Positions 53,140 to 62,800 of a stretch of DNA of 64,000 bases are shown here, piece after piece. The position numbers and the translations under genes were made by a program. Source of the DNA: Granulicella mallensis MP5ACTX8 (GTDB lineage: Bacteria > Acidobacteriota > Terriglobia > Terriglobales > Acidobacteriaceae). The stretch lies in NCBI RefSeq assembly GCF_000178955.2, contig NC_016631.1, positions 1,302,001-1,366,000 of the forward strand, in the 5' to 3' direction. Position 1 is the first letter of the stretch, and every line of letters starts with the position of its first letter. The notes under the pieces were generated by a model, which was given only the letters and a program-made list of their open reading frames with translations, searched no databases and was not told the DNA's origin.

Positions 53140-54114
53140 TTAGATGGCCAGGGACCAGTGGTCTTTTACCAGTCTTTTTGCGATGTCGAATTCGGGAGTA
53201 AGGGTGACAGCTTTCGCCAGCCCTTCCAGTTCATCGAGCACCAGATTGTTGGTCTCATTCTCGGGAATGTAGTTGGGGAGGGTGGGGTTGAGATAAGCGT
53301 AGCGGCCGGGCAGCATCATGCGAGCGAGGTCGGGGATGAGACTGGTGGAGGTTCCGTTGAGAGAGGCGTTCAGGACTGGCGATGGCAGCCCGTTGATGAG
53401 GAGAGGCGGAACGTTGTAAGGGTTGTCGGGGTCGCCTGTCTGCCATTGCTGGAAGCCCCAGGACTGTGTTGCGCTTCCAAGGCTATTGGCCATAAGACCT
53501 GTGCCGAAGCAGATCGCGACGATATCGGACGGATTGACACCCGAGTTGATGGCCAGGGCGATTGCCGCAAGCGTGGGATCGTGGTTGACGAAGGCGCCAT
53601 CGATCGTGCCTTGATAGTTGCCGAACTTATGGGAGCCAAACATGCCAGGCATGGCCGATGTGGCAACGACCGCATCCGCAAGTTTGGTGTCGGCTGTAGG
53701 GGAATCGGGAAAGTTGTGAAGGAGAAGCGGTTGCCAGGGCGTGCCCTTCTGGCCGACGTCGAAGGAGGTAAATAGAAGCTTTTGATTCTTGTCGCTGAGC
53801 TTCTGGAGTCCATATTTTGCATACATCCCCGCGGCAAAGAGTTCGACGGGGTAGGCCGGCTTGGTAGGATCGCCGCCGCTGTAGTACTTGATATAGAACT
53901 CCCGGTCGGTGGTCCTATAGGTGGTGACGATCTCCTGCGGGCTCTCCCCATTCACCAGAGCGGCGATGATAGTACCGCCGGTGGAGGTTCCGGCCAGCAT
54001 GCTGGCGCCTGAGACGACATTGGAGTGTTTCTCAAAAAGTGCATTCAGCAACGTAGCGGAGGCTAGTCCGCGGATGCCCCCGCCGACGAACGATAGAATC
54101 GTAAAACTGCTCAT
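53140..54114 (-). CDS. Patatin-like phospholipase
   Basis: Lipid acyl hydrolase-like protein of 324 aa. The oxyanion motif is VGGGIRGL (residues 10-17), the nucleophile elbow GTSTGG gives Ser44, and the catalytic dyad Asp is in IDGAFVNHD (Asp172). The fold continues with FTSFDVG, VVATSAMPGMF and AICFGTG. No signal peptide is visible. Patatin proteins cleave phospholipids and can act as secreted or self-directed membrane-damaging effectors. AGGAGAATC precedes the ATG. Two ankyrin-repeat genes follow on the same strand. Confidence 0.93.
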   Translation of the reverse strand: MSSFTILSFVGGGIRGLASATLLNALFEKHSNVVSGASMLAGTSTGGTIIAALVNGESPQEIVTTYRTTDREFYIKYYSGGDPTKPAYPVELFAAGMYAKYGLQKLSDKNQKLLFTSFDVGQKGTPWQPLLLHNFPDSPTADTKLADAVVATSAMPGMFGSHKFGNYQGTIDGAFVNHDPTLAAIALAINSGVNPSDIVAICFGTGLMANSLGSATQSWGFQQWQTGDPDNPYNVPPLLINGLPSPVLNASLNGTSTSLIPDLARMMLPGRYAYLNPTLPNYIPENETNNLVLDELEGLAKAVTLTPEFDIAKRLVKDHWSLAI

Positions 54115-54419
54115 GATGATTCTCCTGTTTGTGTTGCCCGGTCAATTGGAACGGGGCTATGTGGGTGGATGATCGCGCAGCTACAGCGGAGATGGGAACG
54201 CTTGCTTTAGCCTCGTAGCTGGCACGGGCAGGGTTTCGGTCCGGGAATTAAGTAAATGGCATATTGGGGAAGTTCCTCTGTTCCTTGACGGAGTATTCGA
54301 TCTTCATAATGGTTGCTTCATAAGCATCATGAAGATCGTTCATAGGTAACTGCCTCCGCTCCGCCCCGAAAGGACGAGGTCGTAGGTGCGCAATGAGAGG
54401 GGACATAGAAGCTAATTCC

Positions 54420-54550
54420 ATTTCGCGTGTTCAATGAGAATCTTTGGAGGATGCGCAACGCGTTCGAGCTAGTTGGTTGCCTATCCGCACATTCTCCAGG
54501 TGGCGAGCGTGCTGTGACTCTACGACAGTAAAGTGTCGGCGACTGCCTTA
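54420..54550. repeat. Diverged repeat, copy 1
   Basis: About 130 bp here match the segment 57157-57300 in the same orientation, with shared blocks such as TTCAATGAGAAT/TTCATGAGAAT, CTAGTTGGTTGCCTATC/CTCGTTGCTTATC and ATTCTCCAGGTGGCGAG/GTTCTCCAGTAGGCGAG. Neither copy has a clear coding frame. The copy lies in the 536-bp gap 54115-54650, which has no supported gene. Confidence 0.5.
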
Positions 54551-54634
54551 GTGCAAGGGGCTCTTAGGCCGGAGCCATTGCACTAACGCGGGCCGAACTC
54601 AACTCTCGCGTTCAAGCGAGAGTTGAGTTCGGCC
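54548..54634 (-). terminator. Two adjacent strong hairpins after the beta-propeller gene
   Basis: TTAGTGCAA / TTGCACTAA (54548-54586, with an inner GGCTC/GAGCC stem) is followed by a perfect 19-bp stem at 54591-54609 and 54616-54634 (core GAACTCAACTCTCGC) around GTTCAA. Both lie just past the stop of the minus-strand gene ending at 54651. Confidence 0.75.
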
Positions 54635-54650
54635 TGATCACCAGCGGTCG

Positions 54651-56591
54651 TTATCGTGTCAATTGGTAGACATCTACGCCGCCGTTGTAATTCGGTACGT
54701 AGATGTGACCGCCGTCGATCACTGGCGGGTCAAACTTGTTGAACAGGAATGCAATGCCTTCGGCCTGCGAATCCCACAGGACTTTCAACGAGCCATCGGC
54801 AGCAAGGTGGACCGGGTCGTATACCAGTAAGCGTCCGTTCGTTACGGCCTTGTTGGCGTCACGGTAGGGAATCGTGCAGGCCAGGATAGCCGTGTTCGGG
54901 TCGGCCCCATTGCTGGATCCGCTGCAGAAGCCTCCGGGCATGCCACCGTGTTGAACGGTTGTGCGAACCTCTGAGCTGGCAAACTCGTTGCTTTGGGCGA
55001 GATAGGACAACGTTCCCGTGTCACTCACCTTCCATTTGTGGAGTTGGTTGTTCTCGCCCCAGGCGAAGATCGTCCATGAATTCAAGACAGGATCGAAATA
55101 CTGGACCGGCGTCATGTGCATGTGCGCCGTGTCTCCCCAGGGAAAGAAGTTCAGGACCGTTGGATCTGTGGGACATGGATCGACAGGTCCTGGATCGACC
55201 GTCAGCCACACCGGAGCTCCGGCGAGCTTCGCGCAGTTTGCCGGGGGATTTTTCAGGTCGGCAACGGTCGTTCCTCCCATGTTCGTCGTCTTGATGGGAA
55301 AGGCAATTCCATCCTTACCGCTAGCGACACATACGCCAAGGGGGAAGATGCAGGCCGGACCGGCGGAGCCCCAGTCTTCGTCCGCCCAGGCACCCTGGGC
55401 CATATCGGGATACACGCGGACGCTCAGCTTGCCCTCAGCGCTCATGGAGGTTTCCACTCTGGCATTCTTGAGCGACATGTTCATCCCGCTGCCCACAGGC
55501 TTGCTCATTGCCTCGGTGGCAGCATTCATTCCGGCGAGCTTGCCAGCGGGAGGCGCCTGACCGCCACTTCGGCCCATATCGGTCCACGGAGTCCAATGGT
55601 CCACGACCGCGATGTTGGCTTTGGTGCTCCCTGAAGGGGGTGTGTACTTCAGCTTGAGAAATGACTCTCCCCACTGGGTCGCGCCGTCGAAATCTCCATT
55701 ACCGGTAATCACGTACAGATTGCCCTGCGCGTCTGCCGCTGCGCCTTGTCCGGCCATCCAAATGCCTGCGCCCTCTCCAGCGGTGGTCGCGAAGATCGCC
55801 GTCTGGGTATTGCTGGCGACATCGAAGGCGAAGCAATAGCCTGCAGCGCCAGGGTCTGTCTCATCGATGGTGCCTGAACAGCCAAGCACCGTCTTGACGC
55901 CTGCGACATTGGTTTCAACGAGAGAGGATCGCTGCTTCCGGGGATAGCCGTTGAAGTCCTGCCCATTACTGGATCCCTGGATCATGACCGGTGGCGTGAC
56001 CATGCTGCCGTCGCCCACATTGAGAACAAACATAAAGTATCGCGCTGCCTTCGGATCACTACTGGCGGGGGCAGCCGGCATAGGAGTTCCATGGGCATTC
56101 GGCACCACCCAGCAAACCTGATAGAGCCGCTTCAGCTCCGGGTCGATGACCCCTGTCGATACGCAGCCCCAGTGTTGGTTGATGCCCCAACCATCAATAG
56201 CCCTGGTCCCGTCGATCGGGGTTCCCAGCTGGACCTGCCAGATGCCCGATCCGTCATGCGCATCGACTCCGCGCACAACGTTGGCCATCGACGGCAGCAC
56301 CATGACATCCCGCACTCCCCGCGAAGTTGTCACCTGCGGCAGGATGAGCGGCTGCGCTTCCATGCCGCGAGCATCTCCGGCCAGTGGGATGATTGTGCTT
56401 CTTACGATGCCTTTGGTGCCAACGGACGCTTGCGTCAGTATCGTCTCGTGCGCGTTCCAGCCGCTCCTGGAGTTGTCTGCCGAGCGGGTAACCCATGGCA
56501 CCATGGTTTGAGCAGTGAGAGGAAGAAAAGAGAGCAGACTGATCGTTCCGGCTGCTATGCGAAAAATCTTCGAGATCAGAGAAATTCTCAA
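54651..56591 (-). CDS. Secreted PQQ-like beta-propeller protein
   Basis: Exported protein of about 646 aa. A signal peptide (RISLISKIFRIAAGTISLLSFLPLTAQ) precedes a repeat-rich beta structure with Trp and Gly turns typical of quinoprotein/PQQ-like propellers (NVVRGVDAHDGSGIWQVQLGTP, GNLYVITGNGDFDG, GRLLVYDPVHLAADGSLKVLWDS, GHIYVPNYNGGVDVY). Several Cys residues suggest disulfides. No complete quinoprotein dehydrogenase active site is recognised, so the role is unknown. The TTG at 56591 follows GGGGG; the frame is open to 56888, but that part lacks a good start. Confidence 0.8.
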   Translation of the reverse strand: MRISLISKIFRIAAGTISLLSFLPLTAQTMVPWVTRSADNSRSGWNAHETILTQASVGTKGIVRSTIIPLAGDARGMEAQPLILPQVTTSRGVRDVMVLPSMANVVRGVDAHDGSGIWQVQLGTPIDGTRAIDGWGINQHWGCVSTGVIDPELKRLYQVCWVVPNAHGTPMPAAPASSDPKAARYFMFVLNVGDGSMVTPPVMIQGSSNGQDFNGYPRKQRSSLVETNVAGVKTVLGCSGTIDETDPGAAGYCFAFDVASNTQTAIFATTAGEGAGIWMAGQGAAADAQGNLYVITGNGDFDGATQWGESFLKLKYTPPSGSTKANIAVVDHWTPWTDMGRSGGQAPPAGKLAGMNAATEAMSKPVGSGMNMSLKNARVETSMSAEGKLSVRVYPDMAQGAWADEDWGSAGPACIFPLGVCVASGKDGIAFPIKTTNMGGTTVADLKNPPANCAKLAGAPVWLTVDPGPVDPCPTDPTVLNFFPWGDTAHMHMTPVQYFDPVLNSWTIFAWGENNQLHKWKVSDTGTLSYLAQSNEFASSEVRTTVQHGGMPGGFCSGSSNGADPNTAILACTIPYRDANKAVTNGRLLVYDPVHLAADGSLKVLWDSQAEGIAFLFNKFDPPVIDGGHIYVPNYNGGVDVYQLTR

Positions 56592-56613
56592 CGTGATGTC
56601 CCCCTGTAAGTAA

Positions 56614-56877
56614 CTACAAATTGATAGCCCGCGCCGCTTGCCGCCAGCCCGGAACCTGTGGCCGAAATCGTATGCCGATGTGTTCTGAGACGATAGTTTT
56701 TCCATCTGGAGATACGACTGTCGTCGAGAGCGTGATTCCCACCGGAAGCTGTGCTGAAAGTTGCAGCGAGATCTCAGAATCGTTCGCGCAATCGATGTAG
56801 GTCCAGCCGGCATGTTGTGCTGTTGGATAGGCGTTGATATTTTCCGCAGCGTTGCTGACGGATCGATATCCCGCGCG
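56614..56877 (-). pseudogene. Possible C-terminal remnant of an unidentified gene
   Basis: A minus-strand frame, open after a TAA at 56880-56878 and ending in TAG at 56616-56614, reads as protein-like sequence (GWTYIDCANDSEISLQL, PVGITLSTTVVSPDGK, PQVPGWRQAARAINL) but has no start codon. It lies in a zone with other debris (inverted repeat, cydB fragment). I do not recognise the family; chance openness is possible at this length. Confidence 0.35.
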
Positions 56878-56924
56878 TTACCCGCCATGCCAGCCCTCTG
56901 TCTCTAGATTGATTGAATGGCCCG

Positions 56925-57496
56925 CGAGTATTTTGGTGAGAATCCTACTTTGCTATTCATGTGGATTTTGGTCAAGAGATTTTAAAATATTCAGCGAACT
57001 TTCCTGCAAGCGTTGTTTCGCAGGCACTACATTAACCTCCGCCTGTTTTGCGCCATGCGCTCTTCGTTCAAGAAGGTGTGTGCCCGAGCCTAGGAAATAG
57101 CAGCTAGCCAATACATATATCTATGCACTTCTCCGGATGCGAGTGTAGGTGCGAATTTGAATCCATTCCGCATGCTTCATGAGAATTCATTGCGTATACG
57201 CGACGAATTCCGGATAGCTCGTTGCTTATCGGCAATGTTCTCCAGTAGGCGAGAGAGCTTGTTGGTTGTGACCGTAAAAATACCAGCGACTTGCCTCTGG
57301 TTTAGAAGCTTGGTCAAAGCTTATTGGCTTTGCCATTCTGCGTAGTACGCCTGCGATTGAAAACTGCGAAAGGGATAATGAAACGACTGTGCAGTAATCG
57401 TTGCAGGGTTGCAGGAATGTTTGCGAAATATTTACTTTAAATTTTTTGACCAAAAGCCACATGAATAGCAAAGTAGGATTCTCACCAAATTACTCG
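56925..57496. repeat. 572-bp element bounded by about 85-bp inverted repeats
   Basis: The left end 56925-57008 and the right end 57411-57496 are inverted copies. From the outer edge, CGAGTA is followed by TTTGGTGAGAATCCTACTT and GCTATTCATGTGG with almost no differences; similarity fades inward but resumes at TTCCTGCAA. The interior has no transposase, and a copy of the 54.4-kb repeat. The right edge abuts a truncated cydB. A non-autonomous mobile element or a recombination scar would fit. Confidence 0.65.
57157..57300. repeat. Diverged repeat, copy 2 (inside the inverted-repeat element)
   Basis: Matches 54420-54550 with moderate identity in the same orientation (see the shared blocks listed for copy 1). 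No coding role is evident. Confidence 0.5.
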
Positions 57497-57771
57497 TGGG
57501 GGAAGCCTGTGCATTTGTCGCGTCAAATTTCCTTATTATGGGATTGCTCGCGATCGGCGGTGCGGCAATCTTCCCAGTGATGCTTCATTCAACACTCGGA
57601 CCCCAATATTCCCTCACCGCTTACACCATTTCCGCGAATCACACTGCTTTGCTGATCGCCTCCTTCTGGTGGCCGATTGGCTTCGCTCTGGCAGCGGCAT
57701 ACTTCATCTTTATTTCCAGGTACTACGCGGGAAAGGTCAATGCGAATCGTGACAATCAAGGCTTCTACTAG
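57497..57771 (+). pseudogene. cydB: C-terminal fragment of cytochrome bd oxidase subunit II (cydB)
   Basis: The 90-codon frame reads EACAFVASNFLIMGLL..., then FPVMLHSTLGPQYSLTAYTIS, FWWPIGFALAAAYFIFI and SRYYAGKV, which is the last quarter of CydB with its two final membrane segments. The rest of cydB and all of cydA are missing, and the break coincides with the outer end of the inverted repeat at 57496. It has no start codon with a ribosome-binding site and is most likely dead. Confidence 0.8.
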
Positions 57772-57858
57772 TCCGGACATGACTTCTATGCACCCAAAGA
57801 TCGAAGAGAAGCGCAACGACGGATTGATCTGAGGAACATGCGTATGCGGGGATAGTTT

Positions 57859-59412
57859 TTATTCTGTTTCTTCTTCCAATTCGACTGCATCCACACTGGC
57901 GTAATTCTGATCTGGCACGAACGACACAATTAACTTACCTTGTGCATTTGGGTGGAGTCCATGAAATGTCTTCTTGAAGGCATGGCCTGGACCAGCTTCC
58001 TTTAGGATGTCAAGATTTCGTGTTAACGCTGTTCCATTGCAGAGTACGTCGAAGACCCGACTTCCGACACCGCCAGTCTTTGATTGACTCGTACCCCAGT
58101 ACTTTTCCGCAAAATATAATGTCAGCGCATAGCTCCCTTTGTCTGCGGGTAGTGCATAGCTGAAATTGCCATATCGTTCCCCGGCATATAGACCTGGGTC
58201 TTCCGTCCCGGCTACTGTAATCTTGTCGTTCGCCAGTTGTCCTCCGCCGAAGTAAGTATCGGGAGACCAGAGATCTCCCGCCTTATCTACAAAGAACTCA
58301 TTTTGCGCCACCATGCGAATGGGACGTTGATGGTGCGCTATTCCTGGAACGATTTCGATTGCATTAATCATCGATTCTCCCAAGACACTTGAAAAATTCA
58401 ACTGGAGATTGCCATCCGGTCCAGGGTGAATGTCCTTGAATACCCTCACGTCGGCTGTATTCGCTCCGGCATCGGCAACAATATCGAATTGACTCAGAAG
58501 GAGGGCTCCATTGAGTTGTACGTTGAAGACGCGACTGTTTTCTCCGCCCCCCAAACTGCTTGTCGGACTATAGGTGGTTTCGGCAAAGTAGAGTCGCATC
58601 TCATAGGTCCCGGGTTTGAGCGGGATCTTGTAGGAAAATGTTCCCGACCGTGATGTGAGATACATCTCGGAATCCCGGGTACGCGCAATGTACTGATCAG
58701 GCAAGTCCGTTGTGGCTCCGCCTGAAAAGTAGCGGTCTCCCATCCATACGTTGCCTTCATGGTCTTTAAAGATCGGTCGGCTATATCCACAACGAATACG
58801 GATCTCCGGACCGGACGGCAATACGGGGGCGAAGGGTGTCGAGGCAATGGGTGCATTGCTCGAACGCGTAAGATGAACCAGGTTCGACGAGAGCCGTGCC
58901 ACGATCAATGCGCAGATGATTACCGGAAGAACATACAAGAAAATCCTGTTCTTTTGTACGAATCTCCGGCTGGTCATGGGGGCAGCGACTGAGGAATCTC
59001 CGGGAGCGGTTTCCTGATTCTGGTCAGGCACAGAGGGAAAGTGCGGTTCGATGGCGGTGCGATCTACAAATTCCGGCAGGTAATGTCCGGTAGCGACTAC
59101 GATCTCTATCGGCTCGTGCGCGCCTTCTCCTTCGTAAAATTCACGCAGTTTCTTTCTCAGGCGGTAAACCTCGACCCGCACTATCGAATCCGTTGCCTGA
59201 TCGAAGCTTTCTGGGCGGTGAAAGACGTCGGCGGCGATCGAATATTCTTTGATGTTGTCGGTATCGCCTTCGAAATACTTCTGGCAGATATATTCCAGCA
59301 GGTGGGTCAGCCGAGGATTTTTTCTAAATCTTGGTGATGCGAGTACTGCCTCGAGTGCCTGACGTTCTTCTGCTAAACGTGCCGGTTGCGGAATCGTTCC
59401 CTGTGTCGCCAT
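57859..59412 (-). CDS. Transmembrane one-component regulator: wHTH-like domain, TM helix, two malectin domains
   Basis: A 517-aa protein with an N-terminal cytoplasmic domain (about residues 15-120; FRKNPRLTHLLEYICQ, KEYSIAADVFHR, DSIVRVEVYRLRKKLREFY) of the winged-helix-like type found at the start of many acidobacterial signalling proteins. A single membrane helix (about 157-173) leads to two extracytoplasmic malectin domains (about 200-352 and 360-515; VWMGDRYFSGG and LWSPDTYFGGG openings). Malectin binds glucose-oligosaccharides, so a ToxR-like sugar sensor is inferred. It is divergent from a GH16/malectin gene, its likely target. Confidence 0.83.
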   Translation of the reverse strand: MATQGTIPQPARLAEERQALEAVLASPRFRKNPRLTHLLEYICQKYFEGDTDNIKEYSIAADVFHRPESFDQATDSIVRVEVYRLRKKLREFYEGEGAHEPIEIVVATGHYLPEFVDRTAIEPHFPSVPDQNQETAPGDSSVAAPMTSRRFVQKNRIFLYVLPVIICALIVARLSSNLVHLTRSSNAPIASTPFAPVLPSGPEIRIRCGYSRPIFKDHEGNVWMGDRYFSGGATTDLPDQYIARTRDSEMYLTSRSGTFSYKIPLKPGTYEMRLYFAETTYSPTSSLGGGENSRVFNVQLNGALLLSQFDIVADAGANTADVRVFKDIHPGPDGNLQLNFSSVLGESMINAIEIVPGIAHHQRPIRMVAQNEFFVDKAGDLWSPDTYFGGGQLANDKITVAGTEDPGLYAGERYGNFSYALPADKGSYALTLYFAEKYWGTSQSKTGGVGSRVFDVLCNGTALTRNLDILKEAGPGHAFKKTFHGLHPNAQGKLIVSFVPDQNYASVDAVELEEETE

Positions 59413-59721
59413 GAGTCTGTTTCTCTGTGATTGCAGAGGGCAGGGAGGTCCCCACCCTGGTCAAGGGGGATCGCGGCCTGGAGGCCATTCCAGAGGGTTG
59501 TTGCCGGTTGGATCATGAAAATCGTCCAGTCGATAGATCGGACTGCCGGCAGCTTCGATTGCGGAGCTATGTCCATGTGCGAGATTTCAGAATGATGAAT
59601 GCTGTCAACTTCGCTCGTCCCGGGAAGTCGATTTCCTCGCGAGGGGTATTAGCGCTGCAAAAAAAGCTACGAGCATTGACGCGTCCCAATATAACCCCCT
59701 AAATTTCCCAGTGCAAACACG

Positions 59722-59809
59722 AGGTAACGGTGAAAGATACCGCAAGGTAACAGATGTAACGTTTACGGTTTCGACTAAAGGTCCATATAAGTGGGGAGTC
59801 ATCGACTCC
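59722..59809. promoter_or_regulatory. Candidate operator region upstream of the GH16 gene
   Basis: Three GTAAC direct repeats start at 59724, 59747 and 59756, and a palindrome GGAGTC-ATC-GACTCC lies at 59795-59809, just before the GH16 ribosome-binding site. They sit in the 429-bp divergent gap 59413-59841, which has no gene. Binding by the malectin-sensing protein is a guess. Confidence 0.35.
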
Positions 59810-59841
59810 GATGAGTTGGAATCTCTCCCCCAAGGACCTTT

Positions 59842-62800
59842 ATGACTCGCAACCTATCGAAACTTCGCCAAGCGATCTTCTTCCTGTGCTTCCTGGCCTC
59901 GGTGAGCGTCATAACTAATTGCTCATACGCACAATCGGCCTCGAGCTGGCAGCTGGTCTGGAGTGATGAGTTCAATGGCCCGGCTGGTTCTGCCCCTAAT
60001 TCCCAAAACTGGACCCTTACCCAGGGGCTGACCCCTGATGGAGCCCAAAGTTACAACTGCCTGTTTGGTCAGACCACGAATGGATGCGATCCCAACAACC
60101 CCAACGTCTATCTGGACGGCAACGGAAATCTGGCTATCGTGGCGCGTTCGGCTGCGGCTGCCCCCAACGGAGTTACAACCGGACGAATCTCGTCGACTTC
60201 CGGAACGAATAACTCCACGATTCTCTTCGGCACTCAATATGGCCGCGTCGAAGCAGGCATGACTCTACCGGCGGGGACAGGGAACCAGGGCGTATGGCCG
60301 GCCTTCTGGATGTTGGGGAACAACATCTCCTCGATCAATTGGCCAAGCTGCGGCGAGATGGACATTATGGAGTACATTGGTGCCGCCAATCCCACACAGG
60401 TCTATGGAACGCTTCATGGACAGGGGTATGGCAACGATGGGTTGGGCGTTCGAGCTACCAATACAGCGGGGTTCGGCGGGTACCATGTCTTCGGTATGAT
60501 CTGGAGTCCAAATCAGGTCCAGTTCTACGTAGACGACGTTACGAACATCTACGGGACGATCTCCACTGCCGATCTTATGGCGAACCAATCCTGGGTCAAT
60601 GGTGGACTGGCAGCATGGCCCTTCAACAATCCCTTCTTCCTCATCCTCGACCTGAACATGGGCGGCCCTTTCCCAGGGAATGTCAGTAGCGCGACGACCT
60701 ATCCTCAGACCTTGTTGGTCGACTATGTCCGCGTCTACCAGGCCACGCCTCCAGCGGCACCAACGCATGTGACTGCGACGGCTTCCTCTCAGAGCCAGGT
60801 TGCTCTCAACTGGACCGCAAGCACGACCACGGATGCAACGTACAACGTCTATCGCAGCTCAATCTCCGGAACGCCGCCGCAGTCCCAGAGCCAACCGAAT
60901 CCGGCCGTCATCCCGCAATCGAATCAGACTTTGATCGCCAACAACATTACGGGAACCTCGTTTGCCGACGCCAATCTTGCACCCGGGCACACGTACTTCT
61001 ATACGGTGACAAGTAGCGGAGGTTATTCCGGGGAATCGGCCGCTCCGCAGGCTTCGGTAACGCTGCCTGCCAGCGGTGTAGGAGCGAATGGCGGCGCGCT
61101 TCACGTAAGCGCCGCGGGCTACAGCGGGACGGGGGCATATATCCAGAACTCCCAGGTAAGCGGTGGGTTTACGAACGCCTTCACCGCCACGGTTGATACC
61201 AGCGCCGTCACCAATCCGGCTCCTCAGGATGTGTACCACTCCGAGCGTTGGGGACCACAGAGCTGGACCATCGCGCATCTTTCTCCTGGCAGCAGTTACG
61301 ACCTTCGAATGCACTTCGCCGAATCCGCCTGGACTGCAGCCGGCCAGCGACAGTTCAACGTATTGGTCAATGGCCAACAGGTACTGACGAACTTCGATAT
61401 CTTCGCCACGTCCGGTGCCCAGAACAGAGTGGTAACGCAAACGATCAACACTGTGGCCGACCAAAACGGGGTCATTCTTCTTCAATTGGCACCTGGGGCG
61501 GCAGACCAGCCGGAGATTCGCGCCCTGGACGTAACCCCTTCAACCGGTGGCACGACCTATGGCAATACTGGAGGCAGCACTGCCTACATTGCGATCGATT
61601 CCGGCGGCCCGGTTGAGGGTGCCTTCGAAGCTGACGTGAATGGCGGGAGCTTCGGACTTCCACAAAACCCGCTGACGGCGGGCGGGGGGACCAACACCAC
61701 AACGCAAACCATCAGCACTGCAGGTGTCACAAACCCGGCTCCTGCTGCGGTCTACGAGACAGAACGGTACGGGGCCTTCGGGTACGTCTATACCGGACTG
61801 CTTCCAAGTTCCATCTACACCATCCGGCTCCATTTTGCAGAGGGCGTTACGACCCATACCGCGGCAGGTGATCGTCTCTTCAACGTTTCGGTCAACGGTA
61901 CTCAGGTGCTGACGAACTACGATATCTTTGCCACCGCCGGCCTCAATCAGGCTGTCATTCAACAGGTCACGGGCACATCGGACGAGCATGGAATACTCTC
62001 GGTGCAGTTGTATCCAGGCGCGACCGACCTGCCCTCGCTGCGTGGAATTGAAATTACGCAGACAGGGACCGCACCTCCACCCCCGGTTCTTCCCGGGGCG
62101 CCGACGGCACTTAGCGCGACGACAGCTTCGGCCAGCCAGATCAACCTGAGTTGGACGGCGAGCAATACCTCCGGCGTGCAGTACCAGGTATTTCGGCGCA
62201 CAACGTCCGGATTTACACCGTCAAGCAGCAACCAGGTGGCTACGACCACTACGACAACCTATTCCGATACGGTCTTAGCGGCAGCGACTACCTACTACTA
62301 TGTGGTTGAGGCCAGCAACGCGTCGGGAAGCTCGCCGGCCTCCAACCAGACCAGCGCCACAACGGCTGGCAGTGGCGGCAGTAACACCGATGTAGTGGAC
62401 ATCAACGCAGGTGGAACGGCCGCAGGCAGCTATCTGGCGGACACCGACTTTACAGGTGGCACGGCGTCCTCGACCACAGCGACAATCAATACCTCCCTGG
62501 TAGCCAACCCCGCTCCGCAATCCGTTTATCAGACGGAGCGGTTCGGGGATTTCACTTACACCATCCCCAACCTGACTCCCGGCGCAAGCTACACCGTGAA
62601 TCTGCACTTTGCGGAGATCTACTGGACTGCTCCCGGCAAACGGCAGTTCAACGTCCTGATTAACGGAGCCACCGTGCTGACGAACTTCGATGTCCTTGCC
62701 ACTGCGGGTGGAGAAGACATCGCCATCGTCAAATCGTTTCCTGCGACCGCCTCCAGTAGCGGAACCATCACCATACAGTTCACCACCGGCGCCGCTGACC

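Noticed and set aside
50409-54114. Patatin/ankyrin genes as a CBASS-type phage-defence operon
   Set aside because: No CD-NTase, STING or HORMA/TRIP13-like gene adjoins them; the idea remains open only in a general sense.
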